A stretch of 64,000 nucleotides of DNA from contig JAAVTG010000489.1 of NCBI GenBank assembly GCA_011947345.1, positions 1-64,000 on the forward strand, written 5' to 3'. This DNA comes from Phytophthora quininea (taxonomy: Eukaryota > Oomycota > Peronosporomycetes > Peronosporales > Peronosporaceae). The notes under the pieces are model-generated. The model saw nothing but the letters and a program-made list of their open reading frames with translations, did not search any database and had not been told where the DNA came from. Below are positions 20,134 to 30,453 of the stretch, piece after piece (positions within the stretch are counted from its first letter, which is position 1; every line of letters starts with the position of its first letter). The position numbers and the translations under genes are program-made.

Positions 20134-21415
20134 ATGAGCGGCTCCGTAGTCTCGCTTGGTGTCAACTGCGCCATTGTCGGTGCGCTGCTCGCTTACTGCA
20201 ATCTGATGGAGGTCGGACTCACCGTCGCCATCTCCGTCGTGGCCGCCGTGCTGGTCATTGGGTATCTGTTGGTGTTTTGCGGCTTCTGCTTTATAGGCCG
20301 AACGCTCGTCCGGTCACCGCTGGAAGTCCCGCTCGCTGGTATTAAGCTGCAGCTCAACATTTGCTACACCATTGCGCGCTACGTGCGACGCGGATTCAAG
20401 CCCCGGTTCCCGCAGTGGACGTTGACGTTCGAGATCACGGCGTCGATGATGCGCTACATGTTCGAGGAGTTCGGCCAAGTCATCGCGCTCGAGAACGCTC
20501 ACTTGCTGCGGGAACCGTTCGCCATGCACGGTCGGCTGATCCTCAAGTCGAACTGCAAGACGCACGGCACGGTCCCGGAGAAGCTAATTGCCAACGGCAT
20601 GGAGCACATGTGGCTACGTGACCCGGTGAAGAAGCCGCACCGCGTGGTGGTGATCCACTTCCACGGTGGTGGGTTTGCGATGTCACACCCGCTGCAGGAC
20701 GTGGAACTGGCCAACCAGACACACTCGATGCTGCAGCAGATTCTGAAAGACACGTACGGCCTGGACGTGTCGGTGGACGTGCTGCTCGCGAACTACCGTA
20801 AGAGTCCTGAAAACCCCTTCCCGGCACCTGACGACGACTGCCTCGCCATGTACCGGTACGTTTTGAAGCACGAGGGTATCTCGCCCAAGCACATTGTGTT
20901 TAGCGGGGACAGTGCCGGCGCCAAGATGTCGCTCTTCAACTGCATGCGTATGCGCGACTCAACGCCGGATGGCTCCTCTCGGCTGCTTGTTGTACTCGCC
21001 GAGTGTGGATTTCGAGGAGAAGGGTGGGGACGAAAAGACCCCGGACTGCATCATGCCGAGTGCTTTCGTCGACGCAGTGCATCAGACGTATCTGGCCAAC
21101 GTGACAGACCCGAAGGAGCGGCTGCTGGTGTCGCCTATCAACCGCGATCTGCGCAACTTGCCGCCGATGTTCGTGCAGTACGGCACTCTCGAGCGCTTCT
21201 ACGAGCAAGGCAAGCGAATTATCGCTGAGGCCAAGGAGCAAGGAGTGACCAACTGGGAGGTGGACTTCTTGGAGAACATGCCGCACGACGTTGTCATGCT
21301 GCCCACCAATGTCAGTCCCGCTGCCAAGGAAGGGATTCGTCATGGTTGTGAGTTTGCTGCTAAGCTGTTTGCTGGGGTGCTGGCTGGAGAACCCGAGCCG
21401 GAAGTTGGACACTAA
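20134..21415 (+). CDS. Membrane-anchored alpha/beta hydrolase 1 (HSL type), one frame break
   Basis: About 427 residues. Two N-terminal membrane helices (roughly residues 10-55) precede a hormone-sensitive-lipase-type alpha/beta hydrolase domain, so the enzyme probably sits on the ER or a related membrane and hydrolyses ester lipids or xenobiotic esters. Oxyanion motif HFHGGGF and nucleophile motif FSGDSAGAKM are visible; the catalytic His is likely in MPHDVVML. The usual acid site (G..E.l.D) reads GTLERFYEQG, with Glu where Asp is expected. The break is near 20970: the frame should run from DSTPD to PLGCLLYSPSVDF, needing two added bases or one removed. First of five tandem copies on the same strand. 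An upstream in-frame extension to 19981 has no family match. Confidence 0.82.
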
Positions 21416-21596
21416 GAAATATAGGTCAGGTCGAACACAATAAGACATGTCAAGTACACGCCGTTGCTTGATGACATAAAATCGAAGTCAACAGGGTCCT
21501 TGACTGGTGGTGGTTAGTACTGCTGCAACTTGCAGTCGGATTCAGGTGAGAGGCTGTCAAACCCTCCTCCATTTCGATATTTGAGGCTTGGTGATC

Positions 21597-22855
21597 ATGA
21601 GTGGAGATCTGGTAGAACTCGGGCTGCACGTGGCCCTCATCGGCGTCTTCTTCGCGTCGCTGAATGCCTTGAGCATTAGTCTTCAAGTCCTTGTCGGCGG
21701 AATCGCTGTACTCTTGGCGGTGGTCTTCGCTGTCTTCTGCGTCGCAGCGATACCGTTCTCAAGTTCTTTCGTGGTCATCCCATACGTCGCCGTCCTGATG
21801 CAGCTCAAGGTCGTGTCGGTACTTGCTGCCTACGTCGCTCGAGGATTCCAGCCCACCTTCCCAGAATGGACGCTCGCGTACGAGATGACCGTCAGCATGA
21901 TGCGCTTCGTGCTCATGCAGTTCGGGGAAGTCGTCCCAGTCCAAAATGCGCATCTACTCCGCGAGCCGTTCGCGATGCATGGCAAGTTAATCCTCAAGTC
22001 GAACTGCAAGAAACACGGCACCGTTCCCGATAAGCTCGTCGCCAATGGAATGGAGCACATGTGGCTGCGTGATATCGAGGAAGAGCAGCACCGCGTGGTG
22101 GTGATCCACTATCACGGCGGAGGCTACAGCATCTCGGACCCGCTGCAAGATGTGGAGCTGGCCAACTTGACCCACACCCACCTCAAGAAGACCCTCAAGA
22201 CTAAGACCGGCCTTGATGTGGCGGTGGATGTGCTGCTGGCCAACTACCGCAAGAGTCCAGAACACCAATACCCGACGGCGTTGAACGACTGCTTCGACAT
22301 ATACCGATACGTGTTGAAGCACGACCACGTCGTCTTGAGTGGAGACAGCGCCGGTGGCGAAATGTCGTTGACGAACTGCATTCGACTACGAAAGGAAGAT
22401 CCAAGTCAATTCCCCGCGGCTGCGCTGTGCTACTCGCCGTGCGTTGATTTAGCGAGACTGGTGGCGACGACAAGACCCCGTACTGCATACTGGCCGCCAA
22501 CTTTGCAGACACGTGCCTCGAGACGTACATACGTAACGTGGCGGACCCGGAGCAGCGTCGGTTGGTGTCTCCGATCAACCAAAATCTGAATGGTCTACCG
22601 CCGGTCTTCCTGCAGTGGGGGTCGCTTGAACGGTTCTACGAGCAGGGTCTTCGCTTCAAGGCAAAGGCAGACGCCGAGGGTGTGACAAACATGGAGCTGG
22701 ACGTGCTGAAGAACATGGTGCACGACCCGGTGATGTTCCCGACGGCGGTGAGTCCTGCGGCCGAGAAGGGTATTCGCCACGCGTGTGAGTTTGCCGCGAA
22801 GCACTTGGCTCCGGTGCTGAGTGCCACCGACCCGGAGCCCGAACCTGCCAAGTGA
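21597..22855 (+). CDS. Membrane-anchored alpha/beta hydrolase 2 (HSL type), one frame break
   Basis: About 419 residues. Two N-terminal membrane helices, HYHGGGY oxyanion motif, LSGDSAGGEM nucleophile motif and MVHDPVMFP near the end. It is five residues shorter than its paralogues between YVLKH and the GDSAG motif (about position 22322), an in-frame deletion next to the nucleophile loop. The break is at 22452-22453: AGCGAGACT should be AGCCGAGACT as in the other copies, restoring VDLAETGGDDKTPYC. The last 130 bases are almost identical to hydrolase 3, consistent with recent conversion. Spacing to hydrolase 1 is 181 bases. Confidence 0.82.
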
Positions 22856-23178
22856 TGCAGTCGCTGCAGTGGCCACCAGCATTTTAATGAAACTGCGCTT
22901 TGAATCGGAACGTTGTTGCTGTTGGTACGAGAGCTTACTTTGCCAGGCACACCGTTTCAGTGCGCAAATGCCACCCGATGTCACCGTTATCATCAACTGG
23001 CGAAAACAGCCTATCCACGCGGAAACCTGTACAGCCGGGGCAGTTTGGACAGTTCTCTTGTGCGAAAATCACATCGGGCGTTGCTGCTGGTCTTGGGGAC
23101 CGCTCGGCATCAGCTGGTGGGTGGCTGGTACCCTGCCGCGATCCCTTCATTTCGTTATTCGCCAGGGCTAGAGCAAGT
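22856..23178. other. Intergenic between hydrolases 2 and 3
   Basis: 323 bases, no gene seen. An open frame runs through it into hydrolase 3 but shows no conservation with the other paralogues before the ATG at 23179. Confidence 0.45.
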
Positions 23179-24463
23179 ATGGGCGGCGGTCTTGTGGAGC
23201 TGGGCTTGCAATTGGCCCTCGTCGGCGTCTTGCTTGCGTACTTCGACGTCCATCACATGAGCTTCCAGCTCGTTATCCCCATCGTTTTCCTTTCGATTGT
23301 GGTTACGTACGCATTTGTGTTCGCCGGGTTCTGCTACGCCGCGTGGCCGTTCGCCACCTCCATCGTCATGGTCCCGTACATCGCCCTCAAGATGCAGGTC
23401 AAGCTCGTCTCGCTGATCGCCACGGCCGCCGCTAGAGGATTCAAGCCCACCTTCCCGGAGTGGACGTTCACGTACGAGATCGTCATCTCCATGATGCGCT
23501 ACGTGTTTGCGGACTACGGCCACGTGGTGGCGGACGCGAACGCGGAACGCCTGCGACCTCCGTTCGAGATGCACGGCCGGCTGATTCTCAAGTCGAACTC
23601 CAAGACGCACGGCACGGTCCCGGAGAAGCTAATTGCCAACGGCATGGAGCACATGTGGCTACGTGACCCGGTGAAGAAGCCGCACCGCGTGGTGGTGATC
23701 CACTACCACGGCGGCGGCTACTGCATCTCGGACCCGCTGCAGGACGTGGAGCTGGCCAACCAGACGCACACGCTGCTGCAGAAGACGCTCAAAGACTCGT
23801 ACGGCCTGGACGTGTCCGTGGACGTGCTGCTGGCCAACTACCGCATGGCGCCCAAGTATCTCTACCCGACGGCGCTGAACGACTGCTTCGACATGTACCA
23901 GTTCGTGCTGAAGCACGAGAACATTGCTCCAAACCACGTCGTGTTCAGCGGCGACAGCGCCGGCGCCGAGATGTCCATGACGAACTGCATGCGTCTGCGC
24001 AAGGAGAGTCCGGACAAGTTCCCGGTGGCGGCGCTGTGCTACTCGCCGGTGGTGGACTTCAGCGAGACCGACAACGACGACAAGACCCCGTACTGTATCC
24101 TGGCCGCCAACTTCGCCGATAACTGTCTGCGGACGTACTTGCGCGAGGTGACGGACCCGGAGCAGCGTCGACTGGTGTCTCCGATCAACCACAGTCTGAA
24201 GGACCTGCCTCCGATCTTCCTACAGTGGGGGTCGCTTGAACGGTTCTACGAACAGGGTCTTCGCTTCAAGGCGAAGGCAGACGCCGAGGGTGACGAATAT
24301 GGAGCTGGACGTGCTGGAGAACATGGTGCACGACCCAGTGATGTTCCCGACGGCGGTGAGTCCTGCGGCCGAGAAGGGTATTCGCCACGCGTGTGAGTTT
24401 GCCGCGAAGCACTTGGCGCCGGTGCTTCGTTCTGTTGGTGAGCCTGAAGCGGAGCCCAACTAG
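23179..24463 (+). CDS. Membrane-anchored alpha/beta hydrolase 3 (HSL type), one frame break
   Basis: About 428 residues. N-terminal membrane helices (LVELGLQLALVGVLLAYF and the next helix), then HYHGGGY and FSGDSAGAEM. From 23323 to 24427 it is nearly identical in DNA to hydrolase 5, while the first 145 bases of the gene and the 3' flank are unrelated to it: a conversion tract that covers the catalytic domain. The break at 24290-24293 (GAGGGTGACG, against GAGGGGTGACG in copy 5 and an inferred GAGGGGGTGACG) removes two Gs; unrepaired, the protein ends 67 bases early with an unrelated tail and loses the catalytic His. Active-site acid region GSLERFYEQG. Confidence 0.82.
23323..24427 (+). repeat. 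Gene-conversion tract, hydrolase 3 copy
   Basis: About 1.1 kb aligned with 27024-28129; the few differences I saw include ATGATG/ACGATG near 23491 and the G-run at 24290. The boundaries are abrupt at both ends. Confidence 0.8.
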
Positions 24464-25195
24464 AATGGAATATAATGGAAGTGGTGGCACAAAAGCAAAG
24501 TGGAGTGTTGTGCGTCTTGCGGCCAAAATGGTTGTCATGGAAGTCTGTTGTACGAGGTAAGCAGAATTCGAGAGAGCTCGCTGCTTTTTCATCGTGAACA
24601 GCTCATCGACCCAAAGGGATTGCTTTTCGACGAGAATTTCTCGTCGTGCACGCTGTTCGCAGAAATTAAGTCCATTTGATGAAGACCACACTTGCACTGC
24701 ACCAACAGCACTGCTTGAAGCAACCAGTTCTCATCTCCAAGTCTAAGTTCTCCGGCCCGGAGAACTCGACCACCATGCACATCGTAGCAGTTGTGCCTTG
24801 CCTGTGGACCACCCCACGCGAACCGGACATATCGAGTGCTTGTCAGTGCATAAGAAGGCATTTCGTTGGAACTCGGGCTATCGGTTGCAGCCATCGGTGA
24901 GTGCTGGACGACGAAAACTGTGATCAACCCTCAGCAGATACGACTCCAGTCGCACTGCCATTTGCATTCCTACCTCCTGCAACACCTTCCCATCCGTTTC
25001 CTGGTGCTGCTGTTTTTGAAAACAATGTTGTTTTCTTGATGGTCAAGTTCTGCATTCAACACCGCGCAAAGGCATTGCGCTCGCAGAGCACACACACCGC
25101 GGCGGAGATCGGCCCCCTCGATTTGCGTTCTCGCTCGCCTTCTGCTGATGAGCGGGTCCACTCAGACTCCAATTTACTCGAGAAGGAGAGACACC
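24464..25195. other. Intergenic between hydrolases 3 and 4
   Basis: 732 bases. No gene seen. Only short open frames without recognisable features. Presumably terminator of copy 3 and promoter of copy 4. Confidence 0.45.
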
Positions 25196-26505
25196 ATGTC
25201 TGACTACGGTTCGCTGGACAACACCAAGGGCGCCAAGACCCTCCCGGGCGAGCAGTCGTACGGACTTCCGGTCGTCTTCGCGATCGCAACGATCGCCATC
25301 ATCGTGACGCTGTTTGCGCTGTGGATCGGCCCTATCATCGTGTCGGCCTTCTTCACCCTGTTGGTGGTGCTGCTGGTGGTGACGTACCTCTCGTTCTGCA
25401 TCGCCGCGGTCCCGTACTCAAGTTCGGCCATCAAGATCCCGTTCGTCGCCTTCAAGTTGCTGTTCTTCGTCGTCGGTCAAGTCATCGCCTACGCTGCTCG
25501 CGGATTCAAGCCGACCTTCCCGCAGTGGACGTTCGGCTACGAAGTGACCAACAAGTTGCTGCGCTACACGTTCGAGCAGTGGGGACACTTGCTCGCCGAC
25601 CAAAATGCTCACCTGCTGCGTTCCCCATTCGAGATGCACGGCAAGCTCATTCTCCAGTCCAACAGCCGCGCGCACGGCACCGTCCCGGAGAAACTCATTG
25701 CGAACGGCATGAAGCACATGTGGCTGCGCGACCCCATCAAGAGAGACCATCGCGTGGTGGTGATCCACTTCCACGGTGGTGGTTACACGGTGTCGGACCC
25801 GCTACAGGACGTCGAGCTGGCGAACATCACCCACACCAAGCTGCAGCAAGCTCTTAAGAACAAGTACGGCTTGGAGGTGTCTGTGGACGTGCTGCTGGCC
25901 AACTACCGCATGGCCCCGCAGTTCCTGTACCCTACCGCTATCGACGACTGCTTCGACATGTACAAGTACGTGCTCCAGCACGAAAACATCTCCCAGACCA
26001 CGTCGTTCTCAGCGGTGACAGCGCCGGTGGTGAGATGACCATCTCCAACTGCATGCGTCTCCGTGACACGACCCCGGAACTGAAGCCTGCAGCTGCACTC
26101 TGCTACTCTCCGTTCGTCGATCTTGCCGAGACCGGTGGCGACGATGTCACCCCATACTGCTGCTTGGCCGCCAACTGGCTGGACAACGCCGGCAAGACGT
26201 ACCTGCGCAGTGTCGACGACCCGAACGCGGCGTTCAACGTGTCGCCGATCAACAAGAGCCTAAAGGACCTGCCCCCGACGTTCCTGCAGTTCGGTACGCT
26301 CGAGCGGTTCTACCAGCAGGGTCTGCGTTTCAAGGCCAAGGCTGACGAGCAGGGTGTTACCAACATGGAGCTGGATCTGCTCGAGAACATGGTGCACGAC
26401 CCCGTTATGCTGCCAACGATGGTGAGCCCTGCCGCCGAGGGCGCCATCCAGAACGCGTGCGAATTCGCTGCCAAGTACTTGGACCCCATTCTCAAGGTGG
26501 AGTAG
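25196..26505 (+). CDS. Membrane-anchored alpha/beta hydrolase 4 (HSL type), one frame break
   Basis: About 436 residues. A 20-residue hydrophilic leader precedes the two membrane helices (VVFAIATIAIIVTLFALWI and a following hydrophobic stretch). HFHGGGY oxyanion motif; the GDSAGGEM nucleophile motif falls in the second frame. The break is near 25997 in CCAGACCACGTCG, where one added base restores Q-x-HVVLSGDSAGGEM. The acid-site region reads GTLERFYQQG, so even the Glu of the other copies is Gln here. The sequence is less affected by conversion than copies 3 and 5. The start at 25196 was preferred over 25148 because it follows a typical ACC ATG context. Confidence 0.82.
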
Positions 26506-26822
26506 GTCACAAGTGTAGGTAACCAGGAAGTGAATACATCGCACACTTGAAAGCGCCGATGTCTGCAGAGTACACCCAGTAGGCTCTGAGGTTCTCCAAG
26601 AGCATCAAGGCGGTGGAGGGTGTTTGCCCACGCACCATTTGGTGCCGAGCGGAGAGTTTGAAGCACCGCCTTGACCGACACGTTTTTGAGCAGTGCCGCG
26701 CGGTCGACTACCCAGAGACGCAGCAATTATCCACGGCGATTAGAGAGAAACTGATGAATTTCCTCTACGTTTCCGCCTTCGACGCCACTCAAACTCGGTT
26801 TTGCCCGTGGACGCAACAAGCG
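26506..26822. other. Intergenic between hydrolases 4 and 5
   Basis: 317 bases, no gene seen. A 70-codon open frame leads into hydrolase 5 but has no counterpart in the paralogues. Confidence 0.45.
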
Positions 26823-28153
26823 ATGTCGTCGGACACCGCGTACGGCTCCCTCCCTCTGAAGGAAGAAGGCAGCGCGAAATCGTCGAGGTGCCTCACCGCT
26901 TTCAAAGCGGCGGCTATATTCGTCGTGCTCGCCGCAGTATTTGTTTTGCTTGGGATCAATTTCGGTATGATCGTCTTGTACATCGTCCTGGGCCTGCTGG
27001 CTTTCATCTATGTGCTGGTATTTGCCGGGTTCTGCTACGCCGCGTGGCCGTTCGCCACCTCCATCGTCATGGTCCCGTACATCGCCCTCAAGATGCAGGT
27101 CAAGCTCGTCTCGCTGATCGCCACGGCCGCCGCTAGAGGATTCAAGCCCACCTTCCCGGAGTGGACGTTCACGTACGAGATCGTCATCTCCACGATGCGC
27201 TACGTGTTTGCGGACTACGGCCACGTGGTGGCGGACGCGAACGCGGAACGCCTGCGACCTCCGTTCGAGATGCACGGCCGGCTGATTCTCAAGTCGAACT
27301 CCAAGACGCACGGCACGGTCCCGGAGAAGCTAATTGCCAACGGCATGGAGCACATGTGGCTACGTGACCCGGTGAAGAAGCCGCACCGCGTGGTGGTGAT
27401 CCACTACCACGGCGGCGGCTACTGCATCTCGGACCCGCTGCAGGACGTGGAGCTGGCCAACCAGACGCACACGCTGCTGCAGAAGACGCTCAAAGACTCG
27501 TACGGCCTGGACGTGTCCGTGGACGTGCTGCTGGCCAACTACCGCATGGCGCCCAAGTATCTCTACCCGACGGCGCTGAACGACTGCTTCGACATGTACC
27601 AGTTCGTGCTGAAGCACGAGAACATTGCTCCAAACCACGTCGTGTTCAGCGGCGACAGCGCCGGCGCCGAGATGTCCATGACGAACTGCATGCGTCTGCG
27701 CAAGGAGAGTCCGGACAAGTTCCCGGTGGCGGCGCTGTGCTACTCGCCGGTGGTGGACTTCAGCGAGACCGACAACGACGACAAGACCCCGTACTGTATC
27801 CTGGCCGCCAACTTCGCCGATAACTGTCTGCGGACGTACTTGCGCGAGGTGACGGACCCGGAGCAGCGTCGACTGGTGTCTCCGATCAACCACAGTCTGA
27901 AGGACCTGCCTCCGATCTTCCTACAGTGGGGGTCGCTTGAACGGTTCTACGAGCAGGGTCTTCGCTTCAAGGCGAAGGCAGACGCCGAGGGGTGACGAAT
28001 ATAGAGCTGGACGTGTTGGAGAACATGGTGCACGACCCGGTGATGTTCCCGACGGCGGTGAGTCCTGCGGCCGAGAAGGGTATTCGCCACGCGTGTGAGT
28101 TTGCCGCGAAGCACTTGGCGCCGGTGCTTAGCGCGAAGGCCGACTTTGTGTAG
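26823..28153 (+). CDS. Membrane-anchored alpha/beta hydrolase 5 (HSL type), one frame break
   Basis: About 443 residues after repair. Unique N-terminus (MSSDTAYGSLPLKEEGSAK) with its own membrane helices, then from 27024 the tract shared with hydrolase 3 to 28129, then a unique C-terminal SAKADFV. Motifs HYHGGGY, FSGDSAGAEM and MVHDPVMFP. The break at 27989-27993 (GAGGGGTGA) creates an immediate stop after KADAEG; one added G restores the last 52 residues including the catalytic His. The break is at the same site as in copy 3, which argues for a shared hard-to-read G-run. Confidence 0.82.
27024..28129 (+). repeat. Gene-conversion tract, hydrolase 5 copy
   Basis: Partner of 23323-24427. Both flanks diverge completely outside the tract. 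Confidence 0.8.
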
Positions 28154-28966
28154 ACGTACAGACGTTGCATCTGTTTTTAATAGCAAGAGTGATGGTCAGT
28201 TGGTTGCAGTTGTTGAAAACGTTATGCTGTCTGTGTGGGTCAGCGTAAGTCACAGTCACAATGTGTGACTTACCTTCTTCCTTGTCATCTCTTGGCTGTT
28301 GCCGAAGAAGATCGCTTGATACATGTAGACCCCTTGCCTTGGACTTCATTAGCGTCCGCCCCGAACTGAAGCCCACCACACTCGGTCGCCGCGTCGTCGC
28401 GAAGAGTTCCACTGACATCAATACTTGAAGTGCCGCCGAGTTGTGATCAGCGTTGTCGGCCCGCATCGAGTGCTCGCCGAGTTGGGCATCAACGATCGCC
28501 TTCTGTCGACTGGGCAAAGCGACACGGGACGTCGGAACTGGTGGCCGGCAGCGGCACTCGGTCCGCCGTTCCACACCAGTCTCCCTAGCGCGAGATCGCA
28601 GGTGGCAGCGCCAAAACAATGTCGGTGTGCAGCCATTCGGAGTGCACGGGCGAACGGATGTGCCGGGGCCATAAAACCCCGACTTGGGTCCTTACGGAGG
28701 GAAGAGGAGGCGCTTCCAGGACGAGCGCTCGCCGAGAGGAACCCGACGCGCTCGAGCTCGACGCTCTCTAGCAGCAGCAGGCAGTTCTTACTTGAGTGAA
28801 GCGCTGTCCACACTCTGATCTTGGCAGTTGCTACTGAAAAATCAACAGCTGGTTTCCTCCCTTGATGGCGCCAGTCATGAGCGCGTCTCTACTTCTCGTC
28901 CTGATCATTTTCAAATCGCCTCGCCCTCGTCCAGTGTATGCCTCAACGCGCTGTCACTCCACGACT
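28154..28966. other. Intergenic, 0.8 kb
   Basis: No gene supported. Open frames of 120-160 codons on both strands show no domain features. The right end holds the leader of the next gene, including an alternative in-frame ATG at 28865. Confidence 0.4.
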
Positions 28967-30078
28967 ATGAGCGGGTATCTGCAGGGCCTCGGCAGCTACT
29001 CGCCCCACGCGCATTACCACCCGCCGCTGTCTGCGGGCCCCTTGACCGCCTACGACTCGGACGACGACCTGTCCTCGGACTTTGACGTGTTCGAGCGCGA
29101 CATCGACGCCGAGATGGAGGCCCGGGAACGGGAGCGACGTCAGCAGCGCCGAGCCACGCCTCAGCCAGAGCCAGAGCCAGCCTTCCAGCCCACACTTTCG
29201 CAGAGGATGCTGCACTCGCTCAAGCAGAGCCGAGTGGCGACCCACAGTGCCAGTCGCCGAGCCAACACGAGGGAAGACTCCATGTACGACCTGCGCTCCG
29301 TTATGGACGAGTCGATGGCCAGTACCGACCGACTGACAGGGTCGACGCGCCGCTGTCGTCGCGATCGGGCTCCTCGTGCACCGACCGACTGGAGGCGCGC
29401 ATCTCCAAGAGCTTCTTGTCCACCAAGGCGGACAACGGCGGGCTGGAGGCCGTGGACGAGACGCACAACGCGTCCACCATGTACTCGGGACGACGCACGT
29501 ATCCGGCCGAGAGCTTGAGGACGACGGAGCACTCGCGGCTGAGCGACAACCCACCGGCTGCCACCCCACAGGAGACCAAGATGATGGGCATCCTGGAGAA
29601 GGAACGAGCCACTCGAGTGTTTAGCAGCCAGAGATCGACCCCAGAGGTACAGAGGATGAAGGACAGCGGAGTGAGATTCCACTTCAGAAGAGGGTCCAGT
29701 GTGGATGTGGAAGCGGCCAGTCGAGGTATGAGCAGAATGGCCTTGACGCCGAGCAGGAATGATGCACTAGTGCGTGCCCAACCAGAGTACACGACTTTGG
29801 CCTCGCAATTGGCGGAGATTGAGTCGCTCGTGGATGGGATTGAGACCTGCATGGACGCCCCGGCGTTCGGAACCCTGGCGGCACGTGTGGTGCAGGAGAT
29901 GGAGTTGTTGACGAAGACGACCCTGCAGATCCGCACGAACGGAACGACGGTGATCCTTGCAAATATGGGCCAGCAAAATGAGTTTACGCAGGCGTTGCGT
30001 CGTCTCGTGGCGAGAGCTGCTGCTGTTCAGAACCGCATCGGCTACCTCAAGGAGGAGGTCAAGGCCTTGGCGCTGTGA
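28967..30078 (+). CDS. Unidentified helical protein, one frame break
   Basis: About 370 residues. The N-terminal part is acidic then charged (SDDDLSSDFDVFERDIDAEM, followed by an Arg/Glu-rich helix), the middle is Ser/Thr/Arg-rich and probably disordered, and the last 110 residues are predicted helical (LASQLAEIESLVDGIETCM, ALRRLVARAAAVQNRIGYL). No membrane span, zinc site or catalytic motif. The break is near 29335: adding one base leads from ASTDRL into RVDAPLSSRSGSS and the long downstream frame. An upstream ATG at 28865 would add MSASLLLVLIIFKSPRPRP, which looks like a signal sequence; I prefer 28967 because the rest resembles a cytosolic protein. Family not recognised. Confidence 0.65.
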
Positions 30079-30453
30079 AGCCCTTATGTATTGTGAGCCC
30101 GTCCCTGGATTCAGCTACCCTGACCAGTGTCTTCCATGGTCGAGCCACACAAGTTGCCGTATTCCTATTTACCCCCACCTTTTGCTTCGTGATCAAGACA
30201 ACGGCTGAGATGGTTGCGGTTGTAGCAACGATTACGCCGCAGACGCTGTTAGCGTATATAGTGCCGTGTATGTCAAGTCTCGTCCCCAGACGAATCGTAA
30301 CTTTTAGTAAGCAATGACTACCTAGTGTTTTCGTGCGCTGTCAGTGGAGGAGCATGTCTGTGAATGGTGGACTGCATTTCCTTGGGCCTCTTGGAAAAGC
30401 TGTTTGGGTTCGTGTCGTGTTGCCGGTTTGTCCTAGCACCCGATCGAAAAGCA
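30079..30453. other. Convergent intergenic region
   Basis: 375 bases between two convergent stops. No gene seen; presumably two terminators. Confidence 0.5.

Noticed and set aside
23659..24192. Minus-strand frame of 177 codons opposite hydrolase 3, with an identical one at 27360-27893
   Set aside because: The identity reflects the conversion tract on the coding strand; composition is the typical antisense V/H/R-rich shadow.
24290..24396. Alternative C-terminus of hydrolase 3
   Set aside because: The unrepaired tail is unrelated to the family and removes the catalytic His; copy 5 breaks at the same G-run, so a read error is likelier than a new C-terminus.
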